This document shows positions 36,101 through 47,300 of a stretch of 64,000 nucleotides of DNA, piece after piece (within the stretch, counting starts at the first letter, position 1; every line of letters starts with the position of its first letter). The translations under genes and the position numbers were made by a program. Origin of the DNA: Lineus longissimus (taxonomy: Eukaryota; Nemertea; Pilidiophora; Heteronemertea; Lineidae); assembly GCF_910592395.1 (NCBI RefSeq), contig NC_088310.1, positions 5,525,501 to 5,589,500 of the forward strand. The letters are read 5' to 3'. Under the pieces are notes generated by a model. It had not been told where the DNA came from. It saw only the letters and a program-made list of their open reading frames with translations, and did not search any database.

Positions 36101-38559
36101 ATAGGCCTCGATCCGCTACGCTATAGTGGGAAATGGTCAGGCGCGCCGGTCTAACAGGACCATCCCTCTCCGTTAAACAATATTCTGCCATCGACTATTT
36201 GGGTGATCAACAAGTTCCGATATTTCAAATAATATGTAGGCCTACTGACTCTTCATTGGTGGCCAACTATTATACTTGTACATAAGTATGTGATTGGTTT
36301 TAGGGTGGGATGTACGTCTTCCAGCTTATGGACTATTTCTCAGGGAGCAGAATAATACTCTTGGTGGCGTTCTTTGAAGTTGTTGCTGTTGGATGGATAT
36401 ACGGTAGGTAGAAGGACTACTTTGTGTGAGTAGTAGTGTAAAAACGTATCAAAGGGACGAGCGACGCGCCACAGGCTAAGGAACGACTAACCAAAATCGA
36501 AAAGGGGTAGGTGAGCTTCTGCCAGAATGAATAGGAAAACTTCTACCTGGCATCATGCCTGTTGAAAGGAGGATACAAGAGTTAGCTATTTATGGAGTTA
36601 TGAAGTCGCAGCTGACGTAGTTGGAGAAAGAGGAATCCGGCCAATTGTGTTCAAGGTATAACTGAGTGTCACATGGAACTCTGTCACCTGCGAGCAATAA
36701 GAAGGGGACATGTGCGGAGAAGGAGGCTTTCTCGAAATATTGCATTTTAATCTGGGGCAATGGTTGCTCCTATGTTGCTCTCAGTTTCCATAGTTTAAGC
36801 CTACGGTTTTCACGGCGGATACCAGTTATCGGAGCAATGTACAGATTTGCTTATACATGTAATCTCATGCCGATCCACCGTCGTTGTGCTATTCATACTT
36901 TATGACTGATATTCACCGCCAATAAGTCAGCATATATAATCATGACCTACCTAATTTTCTTACTGTTATACCTGTGCTGTACATTATTAAGGCTCATGCA
37001 TGATGGAGAATTATCAATTAATCACATTTTCTGTTTTCATAGGGGTCCGTCGATTTTATGATAACTTGGAAATGATGTACGGATTCCGTATAAACTACTT
37101 CATGTGGGCAATGTGGCTGGTGGGATCACCCTGTTTCTGTATGGTAAGTATCTTCATGTGTTTGTGGGAAAATTGCTCCCGTTACTGTATGACTATTCTT
37201 GATGACTATCCGTATCAGTAGGTATGGCCGCGTCACAAATTACGTTACACCACTAATACCTACAATCGATAGGGTTACATATACGTCTCGTTGAGCGATT
37301 TTTATTTGTCGAAACTCACTATGATGTCCTGCGCTGGGTTGACTGAGTAAGGTACTCTAGTTTCAAGGTTATGGTTAACCAAATGATTTTGATTGTCAGT
37401 CTGGGAGAAATATGTTGATTGTAAGCAGGTTCAGTCCTCCCTTGACCGGCTTCCCGATTCATCCCTGACATTTTCCCGGGCCCCTTTTCAACGTCGCAGC
37501 CGATGGATCAGCGATGAATCGCAGCCTATGGATCTGCGGCAGTGGTAGTTTGCGATTATCAATCATGCAAAGATCCTAGATTTGCCAATCGTAGCCCGAT
37601 TAAGCTATCACCCGTTGATCAGCCAGCGTCAGCGGCTACTGACATTCGTCACTGCTGTATCCCGCCGCTTAATCAACAAGTGGCCTTCATAACCACTCGA
37701 TATGCATTCACGTTTTTCATCGCAATGTCTTTTTCACTTTTCAATTCCTTTTTCAGCTTTCAATATACTCTGAGGGTTACCCACCTCTCCGAGTCGAGGC
37801 CAACCTCGTTTCGACTTTCTATAACTCATTTCAAATCTTTCCTCCGCTAGGTTCTGTTCATCATGAATTCGGTTACCTACTCCAAATTGAGCTACGATCG
37901 GAAATTAGAGGGTTTATATGTCTACCCCGATAGTGCGGTTGCCATGGGATGGGTCTTGTCACTGTCATCAGCCATGTGCATCCCTATAGTGATGGTTTGC
38001 AAAGTTGTTAAGACGCGTCGATCTGGGAAGGTGAGGACGTTTCCGTTTCCAGCCGTCGTAACTTCAGTCCGTGAGGGTTCTGCTAGAATTCCTGTGGTTG
38101 GTGCTGCCGTTGTTGATTTGTGGCTGGACGAGATGGGAGAGGTTAGGAGGAAGGCTGTTTATAAGACGGGAAGCCCGGTCGCCTTTTGACCAACCAACGT
38201 TTTAGATGTCGTAATCTACATACTGTTACACTAACCAACCATGACGATGCTTTCAACGCTGAACAATAAGTATGAAACGTGTTTTCTGATTGGCCAAATA
38301 CTGCCACCTCTAAATCATATGCATGCTCCCCTGTGTGATGTAAATAGGCTTCGCCGTAGAAACAAGATTGGGGAATCAAAGGAAACCCGTCACCGCACAT
38401 ATCTTCTTCATCTTTACGTTTCTTTTCTCTTTATTTTAGCCTCTGCGAACACTGATAGAACCAGAAGGTTTAAAGCCTCACCAGCTGCGCCCACAAGATG
38501 TGAAATGTGCAAACGGAGTATATGGTTTCCACCTCGAGGAGAAGAAACCCATGTGTTAA
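30175..38559 (+). CDS. SLC6 Na+/Cl- dependent transporter, creatine/GABA/taurine subfamily (paralogue A)
   Basis: Twelve coding exons: 30175-30367, 31201-31332, 31952-32297, 33085-33217, 34267-34401, 34653-34756, 35053-35177, 35565-35815, 36304-36403, 37043-37143, 37851-38030 and 38440-38559. Phases agree, giving 639 residues. TM1 carries the family signature [20 protein letters not shown]2 reads [16 protein letters not shown] and WKICPLFEG, closest to SLC6A8. A large extracellular loop after TM3 has several N-x-S/T sites. TM6 begins [10 protein letters not shown] and contains GSYN. TM8 has [14 protein letters not shown]10-12 are complete and the protein ends EEKKPMC. The protein is a plasma-membrane symporter by family. 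Motifs most resemble creatine transporters, but TM3 has Asn121 where SLC6A8 has Cys144, and TM6 reads GTHNA where SLC6A8 has GALTA, so the substrate is unknown. A tandem paralogue lies 5.8 kb downstream. Confidence 0.94.
30853..30985. mobile_element. short palindromic MITE in paralogue A intron 1
   Basis: The left arm, TAAGGTAGAATGGGGTAATT then GTAGCCCCGGTTTA, is matched by the reverse complement of the right end, TAGGATAGAATGGGGTAATT then ATAGCCCCGGTTTA. The element is about 133 bp. A second copy sits in intron 1 of the downstream paralogue. Confidence 0.8.
31659..31682. repeat. poly-G tract in intron 2
   Basis: A run of about 22 Gs in the second intron of the first SLC6 gene, followed by a shorter G run near 31708. 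Length is likely to be assembly- or sequencing-sensitive. Confidence 0.9.
33369..34214. mobile_element. 845-bp inverted-terminal element in intron 4 of paralogue A
   Basis: Terminal inverted repeats TACAATGGGTGATTTCAAAG (33369) and CTTTGAAATCACCCAATGTA (34195) match at 19 of 20 positions and have TA at both ends. The interior is built of degenerate, self-complementary GGTTTTAGTTT / AAACTAAAACC motifs, so the whole element can fold back. No transposase frame was seen. It is absent from the shorter intron 4 of the other paralogue. Confidence 0.8.
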
Positions 38560-38601
38560 AGGGACTATGATTGTCTGATCATCATTATCCATAGATTATG
38601 G

Positions 38602-38607
38602 AATAAA
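38602..38607 (+). terminator. candidate polyadenylation signal, paralogue A
   Basis: AATAAA 43 bp after the stop codon of the first SLC6 gene; the short 3' UTR parallels that of the second. Confidence 0.6.
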
Positions 38608-39617
38608 CTGTAATTTTGGAAGTTTGAAGTTCGAATTTCGTATTTCAAAGTTATTTTGTTTTATTGTAATTCGAATGATCCTTCTGGGCTTTAGTAATAA
38701 ACGGGTTTGCGATTGTTGCATGGTTGCTCCAACCCAGCCAATAAAATTTCATGATATCGAGTTAAATCCATATTTCATCTTGTTTTAAAAACACCACCAG
38801 CTGAACTAAATCAAGTCAAGAGGAAGTCTATATTTATAGGACCAGTGGCGTTATGAAGTGCATCACTATCAAGCTGTCGGCTGCCTGGTCACCTCTGGTT
38901 TTCAGTGATAGTTTCCATGAAAAGATTGCACATAAAATGGAAAAATCTTTTTGAATAATCACGCTATTCCGATGTTGACTCTCAGCCGTCCGAGCCGTCC
39001 TCTCCATGCTGAGCGGTCCACTTGATCAATGCGCCGCCTGGAGCCGGGCATGCATCTACACCTTGATGTCAAAAGAAATAGCTTTATTTCCCCTTTCCCA
39101 AGTCGACCTCGGCGGCGGATGACTTTACCTGCTATTGTTTTAACACATAAAAAAAACACCGTGGGCATTCGTCACCTTTTCCTAACATGGCTTTGGAAAA
39201 TAGGGAAAGTGGTAAAGAAAACGTAATGTGCAAGGCTTCAGCCTCCCATCTGAGGAAAACAACACCGCCGTCAGTGACCCAGACGAGGTGAAATCTCAAT
39301 GTCGGCATGGAATTCCGCCAATTTTGAGAGCGTCAAAACTTTCAGAAGCACCTATAGTTTTATCAAACAAGAGAAGAAAAAGCATATTGAGGTCAAATGC
39401 CGCCCACTCATAGAAGTGCATGCGACATGAACGGTTAGAGATTTAATCGGGGAGGTATCCCTGATATAGGCTAACTAACACACCTGTGTTGTCACATGAG
39501 GCGCCATGTGGAAATTTAATTATTTGCCTAATTTATTTGAAATCATTTCATTGTTCCTTGATGGTTTGAAACAATGGCGCCTGATACTCATCTTGTGTAA
39601 TTTTTTTAGATACCTTT

Positions 39618-39665
39618 TTAGCTCACCTCTGAGGTGAGCTTATCCCATACCGTGGCGTCCGTCGT

Positions 39666-39718
<53 letters not shown>

Positions 39719-41445
39719 CGTCAGCAGGGCACGTTTCGTAACTGCTAGAGCTATTGAGTTGAAACTTGGTACACATGTACCCTTATGTGATGACACCTTG
39801 GAGACCAAGTTTCGGTCCGATTCGTTTCATGGTTTGGCCACCAGGGGGCCAAACGTTAAAAGTGAAAATATGCAATATCTCCCTTAATAGTAGTCGGGAA
39901 ATTTTGAAAAAAATATGGTAGGTACTTCTAGCAAAGGCGCATCATATATCCTGCGGGTTTTTGATTTGACCTCCTTTTCAAGGTCACAGAGGTCAAAGTT
40001 TGCTGATTCACTGAACAGTAGCATGTTTCCTATCTATTTTAGCTAGAAGGTTTTAAACCAGTGTGGACATGTATCTGGGGATTCTCTATACCACCCCTAA
40101 AATTTCGGCCGTTCGGACATCAAATATGGCCGCCAGGCAGTCATCTTGAAAAATAAACACAGTACTATCACTCCGAAACTAATGATCGGATTGCAACCAA
40201 ATTTGATCTGGATGTATATCTATGCACTCTCTACTAAATCCTTGATTTTTTTATCAAATGTGATAGCCAATATGGGTGCCAGGCGGGCATCTTTTACCTC
40301 AGAATTGTTCCGTCACGCCCTCTAAGCAAGAAACGATTGGATCGATTTCTTTGATTTTCTCAGGAGATTTGGGTATTGATTAGTACAACATGCCTATGAA
40401 ATTTGAAGGAAATAGTTGAATGCCCTCTATGATTTTTTCCAAGGGTCTTCCTTTTTTACCTGATGGGGTCTTACTTTTTGGCTCACCGTTAGGGGAGTCT
40501 ATACGATAGCCCTGTGTCCGTCGTCGTCGTCGTCGTCGTCCGTCATCGTCCGTATCCTGTGTGGCACGTTTCTTAACCGCTTGTGCTATGAACTTGAAAC
40601 TTTGTACACATGACCACCTAGGTCAGAGGTACTCTGACACTGAATTTCGGTCTGGTCTGGTTCATGACTTGGCCACCAGGGGGCCAAAACTTAAAACATA
40701 AAAAGTGTGACAGGTCTCTTATTAATGATCCGTTTGCAATAAATAAATTATGGTAGGTACTCCTAGCAAGGATACATCACATATCGTAGAGGTTTTTGAT
40801 TTGACCTACTTTTCAAGGTCACAAAGGTCAAATGGTGTAAATTGGCCGTCAGGCCGTAACTAAGGCACGTTTCTTAACTGCAATGACTATTGATCCCAAA
40901 TTTGGTACACATTTACCCCTTAGTCAGGTAATCTCAGGGTCTGAAGTTTGGTCTAATATGTTTCACCACTTGACCACCAGGGGGCAAAATCGAGAAACCT
41001 TAAAAATGTGATTATTCCTTAACTTCTTGCCCGATTGCCACCAATTTGATATCATGGGTACATCTTACCACCATACAGTATATGTCCCACAGGTTTTTAA
41101 TTTGACCTTCTTGTCAAGGTCACAGAGGTCAAATGGCGTAAATTGGCCGTCAGGCCGTAACTATGGCACGTCTCTTAACTGCAATGACTATTGATCACAA
41201 ATTAAGTACACATGTACCCCTTGGTCAGGTGATCTCAGGTACCGAAATTTGGTGCGATCTGATTTGCCGTTTGGCCTCCAGGGAGGGGGCATGTACTGGG
41301 GAGGGAGAATGTACTGTAAATTGGCCATTTTGGGGAAATTGTAATTGCTTGGACCTACATCAAACCTAACACTACATGACACAATACCATGCTCTTTATC
41401 CATCTTTCCTCCACATGAGGTGAGCACAATGGCCCTGGCCATTTC
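39618..41445. repeat. interspersed repeat, two partly tandem copies with TCG microsatellites
   Basis: The first copy begins with the palindrome AGCTCACCTCTGAGGTGAGC, then (TCG)n. The second begins near 40479 with GGCTCACCGTTAGGGGAGTC, then (TCG)n. Each is followed by degenerate modules: GGCACGTTTCTTAACTGC, AACTTGGTACACATGTACCC, CCACCAGGGGGCC and TCAAGGTCACAGAGGTCAAA. These modules recur about every 300 bp (near 40855 and 41150). The block ends CACATGAGGTGAGCACAATG. No coding capacity recognised; I regard it as a non-autonomous dispersed repeat of unknown class. Confidence 0.75.
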
Positions 41446-42334
41446 ATTCAAATGTAGAATATGGGTGGTGTATTATGGAGGTTTTGCTCGATCACTGAAT
41501 TCGTGGCAGAGTAATGCTCTGATCGTGATAAGTAAGGTTCTTACTTCGGCTAAAACAAAAGTTCCTGCGAAAATAGTTGCTGCTAAACCAGATACAGTGA
41601 CTTAGAAGTTCGGAAGCCAGAAAATCAGTGACTGGTCGATGAAAAAGTATTTCAATTTTCTTCAACCTTGCGCCATAGCCTGCACCATACCTAACATCGA
41701 CATTTTGCTTTTGCTTGGACAGATCCAGACAGGACTATTATATAAGTGCATGACTGTATCGAAGACGGCGCCAAGTAAATGCGAATAAAAGCCTTGGCTA
41801 AAGAGTGCCCCCCCCCGCACGTGTCAGTCTATTGTCAGTCTGTTTTTAAAAATAGACATAGTATTCTTCCAAATTTATATTTGGTATTGAGGTAAAGCAG
41901 TGCGTGGTAGCTTTGTATCTGCCACTGTGATGATATAGGCATTCAACACATTCATCATTCAACATTCATATATAGGCCTAAATGTATTCAAATGTCGATG
42001 GCTGAATTCAACGTGAAAAGCGTTGTCCAGCGTGTCCTATAATAATGGCCGCCCAATGAATGCCTGTGCTGTTTGTGAAACATGATATGAAGGTATTCAA
42101 TCGATCTTGTGGTTGTAGTGTCGAAGGAACTTGTGCGAAGGTTTAGCAGTCTGTTGAGTATTGCAGGTTGGTAAAAACATTCATTGCATCATTTTGATTA
42201 TTTTGGGAATTATTTACTATATATATAGGCCAAGTACCAAAATTGTATGAGCATCGCATATTTTTATCTGGTCGACATACATGTAGGGCCATACTTCTTG
42301 GGCAGGTACTATGGTACTAGGTACTAGTTTGGAG

Positions 42335-42550
42335 TAGGTTTGTTGATGGGTCTTGGTTTTGTAGATCTTGATTTTGTAGGTGGGGGGTCTTGGTTTTGTA
42401 GGTCTTGGTTTTGTAGACACCCGTGTGGGTGTCTACAAAACCAAGACCCAAGACCCAAGACCCAAGATGGGTCTTGGTTTTGTAGATGGGGGTCTTGGTT
42501 TTGTAGGTCTTGGGTCTTGGGTCTTGGGTCTTGGTTTTGTAGACACCCAT
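42335..42550. repeat. GGTCTTGGTTTTGTAG satellite with perfect hairpin
   Basis: Direct copies of GGTCTTGGTTTTGTAG and (GGGTCTT)n surround a perfect 22-bp inverted repeat: GGTCTTGGTTTTGTAGACAC CC at 42401-42422 and its exact complement at 42427-42448, separated by GTGT. The same unit thus occurs in both orientations in one cluster, so the overlapping open frames on both strands are artefacts. Confidence 0.95.
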
Positions 42551-42841
42551 TCTTGTATTGTCCGACAGACGCTATTAACCAAGTGTATTTGGGATAAGTT
42601 CCAAGGGTCCGGGAGATCTGGGGCTCAAGAGGAGCGCTTGAGGTCTTGGAGGTAATTACGGACCTGATAGGAGGACCTGATTGGACATATTTGGGGTTGG
42701 GTTAATTAACATTATGATTGTGAGGGGGTAGGATTTTTGTTGTAGTCAGTTCTCATCTTGATTTCCAAAGGTAAGCCTCGTTTAAGGGAACTCAGGTTTC
42801 GATAAGCACTTTCTTGATTATGCCAATGACTATTTATTATT

Positions 42842-42964
42842 GGCCGGGTCTATTTATTTGGCAAGCGGCTCGCCGAACAGGCATGTTTTTTTACCCTGCT
42901 TGGAGAGCCGCTTGCCAAACAGCACTAAAAATCAACTCTGTTCGGCAAGCCGGGCTTGCCAAAC
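42842..42964. repeat. CGGCAAGCC palindrome cluster, copy 1
   Basis: Contains TTTGGCAAGCGGCTCGCCGA, GGAGAGCCGCTTGCCAAACA and the near-palindrome TCGGCAAGCCGGGCTTGCCA. It is the reverse complement of part of the cluster at 51.4-51.65 kb inside the second SLC6 gene, so it is one end of a dispersed repeat. Confidence 0.8.
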
Positions 42965-43914
42965 ATAGGCCATGGGACGAGTGGCAAAAATGTGTCTAGA
43001 AAAAGGATTCCGTTTGACAAATTAGCGGGCAAATTGAAAACAGTCGTTTTTGGGTAATATGGGGGTGCTGATTTCAAAAATCAATTTTTCTCCCGCGTAA
43101 AGTTGCACATTAAGTCAGAAATGAGACCATTAATAGGGCCTAATGGTGCCAAAGTAGGAGTCAAAAAGTTGATGTCATCGAAACATGTCAACATGGGTAT
43201 CAAAATGAAGGTCTATGGGGGTAGTTTAACATTGCATAGTTTTTGGCCCCCTTAACGAACCGTGGGACCCCCCAGGGAGGGTCAAAAAGGGCAAAAGTGG
43301 TAACTTTGACCCTGTCCCACGATCTTCAAAGGGACTGTAAATGAATAAAAACTGTTTTATTTGACAGTAATCGTATAGACCTTCAAAATGATACCCATGA
43401 CAACACTCTCGGGGTAAGGGTTGCCGAGATAGTGATTTTGATCCCTTTTTAGGCTCCAAATCTTAGATCTCGAAAACCTTTTGCTCAAGGGTGTCGTCAT
43501 GGGCATCTATGAAAAGGTCTATGTGAGTACTGTCGAATAAAACAGTTTTTATCCACATGCGGTGCCCATGAAGCTCATGGGAGGCGGTCAAAGTTTCCAC
43601 TTTTGCCCTTTTTGACCCTCCCTGGGGGTCCCACGGTTCGTTAAGGGGGGCCAAAAACTATGCACACCCCCATAGACCTTCATTTTAATACCCATGTTGA
43701 CATGTTTCGATGACATCAACTTTTTGACCCCTACTTTGGGACCATTAGGCCCTATTAATGGTCTCATTTCTGACTTAATGTGCAACTTTATGCGGGAGAA
43801 AAATTGAGTTTTGAAATCAGCACCCCCATATTACCCAAAAACGACTGTTTTCAATTTGCCCGCTAATTTGTCAAACGGAACTTCACATTTTTCACACTCG
43901 TCCCATGGCCTATA
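42965..43914. mobile_element. 950-bp foldback element
   Basis: The whole segment is one large imperfect palindrome centred near 43440. The left end (CATAGGCCATGGGACGAGTG) is mirrored by the right end (CACTCGTCCCATGGCCTAT). Inner landmarks pair too: AACGAACCGTGGGACCCCCC near 43255 with GGGGGTCCCACGGTTCGTTA near 43624, and ATAAAAACTGTTTTATTTGA near 43344 with TCGAATAAAACAGTTTTTAT near 43534. Arms are about 470 bp. There is no transposase frame. It abuts the CGGCAAGCC cluster on its left. Confidence 0.9.
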
Positions 43915-43940
43915 CTGAACTTTTCGCAAAGTCCTCCGCG

Positions 43941-44029
43941 CGAAACGTCCACGTGAACGCCCATCCCATTTTTCGTCTTCGTTATTAGGCGGTCAAACAA
44001 TGAGATGGGCGTTCACGTTGGCGTTTCGG
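43941..44029. repeat. short inverted repeat
   Basis: CGAAACGTCCACGTGAACGC CCATCCCAT is followed about 30 bp later by its near reverse complement ATGAGATGGGCGTTCACGTT GGCGTTTCG. The stem is about 29 bp with a few mismatches. Confidence 0.85.
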
Positions 44030-44031
44030 CA

Positions 44032-44127
44032 TCCTGAGGAAATCAGGGGTCGGTGTTCGCTCGCTTCTCCGGCCCTGTTGGTGTGCAAGGCCGGAGAAGC
44101 GAACCTTAACCCCTGATTTCCTCAGGA
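44032..44127. repeat. long hairpin, ~40-bp stem
   Basis: TCCTGAGGAAATCAGGGGT followed by GTTCGCTCGCTTCTCCGGCC pairs with GGCCGGAGAAGCGAAC and ACCCCTGATTTCCTCAGGA. The loop is under 15 bp. Related single arms (GGGCCGGAGAAGC...) occur near 17222 and, diverged, near 28196. Confidence 0.9.
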
Positions 44128-44377
44128 GGGCGTTTCGGGGGATTTGCGTGACACAGCATGGTTCTCATGAGATTGGCCATTATGATATGAACGGAAGAAT
44201 AGATTTCTGCGGTTAGCAGTGTTACCCGAAAACTATAAAAATGGACTCTTCCTTCCTGTAAAACAAATTTACCATATAGGCGACAGTGCAGGTGGCGTGG
44301 TTACATGACACGTAGAAGTCCTCCGTTATATGCGTTTAGTCTGTGAAACATCATTTTATTTAGATTCAATTCAAATA

Positions 44378-47300
44378 ATGGATGGAGAGGAAGAGCCTGC
44401 TGCGACCTTGGTATCATCTGTCGACAGGGAGAAAGGAGAAGTGAAGACGAGAGAGAAATGGTCCCATCAGATTGATTATTTAATGTCGTGTGTTGGAGGC
44501 AGTGTTGGCCTCGGGAATGTTTGGCGGTTTCCCTACCTCTGCTACAAGAATGGAGGAGGTACGTTAGAAATACATGTAGTTTTTAAGGTTGAATCTAAAC
44601 ACCACAGTTGCCGTTTTTATTCTTTCAAACTATGTTGAGTCGCATCGCAATCATTTCAAACAGTAGACTTTGTTTAAATTCATGGTTTGCAACCCGGCTA
44701 CGAACATTACGGCCATCTGTGAATTACATTATTTTGTATTCCATGATAGATTGCACCCACAACAAACTTATGGTACATATGAATATAATTTTCTAACGCA
44801 GTCACTGCACCTGCCCGGTGGGCAAGCATTGTCTATTCTGGTCTCTACGGAAACAAATATGTAAGGTAGAATGGGGTAATTGTAGCCCCTGCCCCTGATA
44901 TTGATTGATATCACCATGCATCAAACAATGCAGGGGCTACAAATAAACGGGGGCTACAATTACCCCATCCTACCCTGTACGCCCACGTGCAATCGGCAAC
45001 TTTTCATGGGATGCACGACGATTCCACAACTTGTTTTGAAAAAATGCATTTGCTGACATGAAAATATATGGTTTGAAACATGGCGATTATTTCATATTGG
45101 CAAATAATTAAATTCCCACTTGGCGCCCGTGGCTGCGTTAAAGAATTATTTGCATACCGTAAGTTTTTGTAGCGGGTGCATTTTTTCATGGCTTGCAAAT
45201 AATGGTTTTCGCACTCATTCGATTATGGGTTGCAAAACGATTGATTTAAGCAACGTTTGTGATTTGAAATAATCATGATGCGACTCAACATGGTTCGAAA
45301 GAATCAAAACGTCAACTTTGTGTGGCTTTGATACCATGGATTTGCGCAACTCCAATGGTCTTCAAATAATTTTCGTATGTTTTCCTGGTTTTGAAATAAA
45401 GTATGGTTTGATAAATAAAACTACTGGTTTGAATACAAAAATAATTGTCTTAAAAATTGGATGAAATAAGCAATATATATATAAATTTATTGTTTGAAAG
45501 AATGAGATTGTTTCAAATAATTAAGGGAAAGTAAATTCCCACATCGCGCCTCATAGGTTTTACCCCGGAAAGCTATTTTGTGCTAAATGACATTGTTCTT
45601 ACTTCCAGGTAGTTTCCTTATTCCTTACGTGACGTGTGCCCTGGTTGGTGGTGTGCCTTTATTCTACCTCGAGGCAGCCCTGGGACAGTTCATGGGAAGC
45701 GGAGGAGTCGGCACATGGAAGATATGCCCGCTTTTTGAAGGTACAATAATAAAAAAATTGAAATTATCTTCAAAGCTCGCTAAAGGGGACAATGTGGGCG
45801 TGGGATTTATCTAGCCAGGAGGATGATATATCTGCTTGACACCATGCGCCGCCACTAGTTGTATCACGCCAATGCTGATCTCTGATGATGATTTTCACCC
45901 AGTTTTGCGAGGCTGTTTTTGACATGGCTTGCACAATTAGAGTTACACCCCGTTCTATACAGTGCACTGTTTACTGCAGTTCTACGAGTTTTCTTTGGTC
46001 CTGTTAGGAGAAGTTGCGGTCCTGCTCGAAGCCGTTTTTTATGAAATCCAACATAGGCCTATATGTATCTTAAGCCCTAGTAGGTCCTTTAAGGGACTGT
46101 TAAGTTTGAGCAAAGGCAGACTTGATCACATTCACTTCTTTGATTCTAGGTGTCGGCTATGCTTGCTGCGTTATCAACTTCTACTGCAATGTCTACTACA
46201 TCGTCATCCTGGCTTGGGCATTTTATTATATGTTTGCAAGTTTTAATACTGTTTTGCCGTGGTCAACCTGTGACAACCCGTGGAACACAGAGAGGTGCAC
46301 CATCTTTGAAGCCCGCCAAAACTCAACATTAATGGCTGCCAGTTTAAATACTACCGTGGCAGTGCCATCAGCAGTCTCGATGGCAGTGACGTCCATTGGA
46401 TATGGAGCGACCTCCTCTAATTTAACGAATATCTCATTGAATACGACGAGAGGGGTAGATCCTGTGACTGAATACTGGGAGTAAGTGAGAAGTGTTTTTC
46501 TTCACCATTCAGGACATATACGTGGACATTGTACATGTACACACATAGACATACGTGCGACTGCTAAAGCATTACTTTCTTATTTTTGCGCATTTCTGCG
46601 GGCGGGTCATCTGTTCAATCTTGCATGGTGTGTATATCAACACATAATTCATAGATCTCCATTCAGAATTACACTCCGATACGGTTGGGGACGTTTAGTC
46701 TATGTTGGCTGGTAATGGGTGATATGTATAAAGACGAGCAAATGCTTTTTTCTAAAACTCCACGGACATTTACACTAGGCCTTTCTGTACAAAATTAGTA
46801 AAAGCATTCGCTAGTCTTTATTCATATCACCCATTGGCCTTTTTACACCGTCCCCTATAGCTTATACATTGACAGTTATTTTTTGTAAAAAGTCAGTGAC
46901 ACCTGTCGTAAAGATTTTAATCAAGTCGGTTCCAATTATGGTACTTCAATTCCATGGTAATACATGGGCACTTGCGGGCACTTCCTGTGGATTGGGTAGA
47001 AAAAACGTCAGATTCACGTCACATAAACGGATGCTGTCACCAGTGAACGTAATCACCAGTAATCAACTCCATCAACCAGCAAATACAACTAATGCCCAAT
47101 TTTCATCGAAGGAAATGTGTTTTTTGTAGACGAAAGGTGCTTCGGCTGTCAGGCGGAATTGATGAGGTTGGAACAGCGAGCTGGCAGCTTATGTTATGTC
47201 TTCTGCTCGCTTGGGTGGTGTGCTACTTCTGCGTCTGGAAGGGAATCAAAAGCTCAGGAAAGGTACAAATCCCCCTTCTTGTCAATTTGATAGTGTCATT

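Noticed and set aside
42217-42655. Overlapping open frames rich in KTKT / GLGFVD repeats
   Set aside because: They are translations of the GGTCTTGGTTTTGTAG satellite and its inverted copy.
43463-43785. Minus-strand open frames in the foldback element
   Set aside because: They lie in an almost complete palindrome, are mirrored in the other arm and resemble no transposase.
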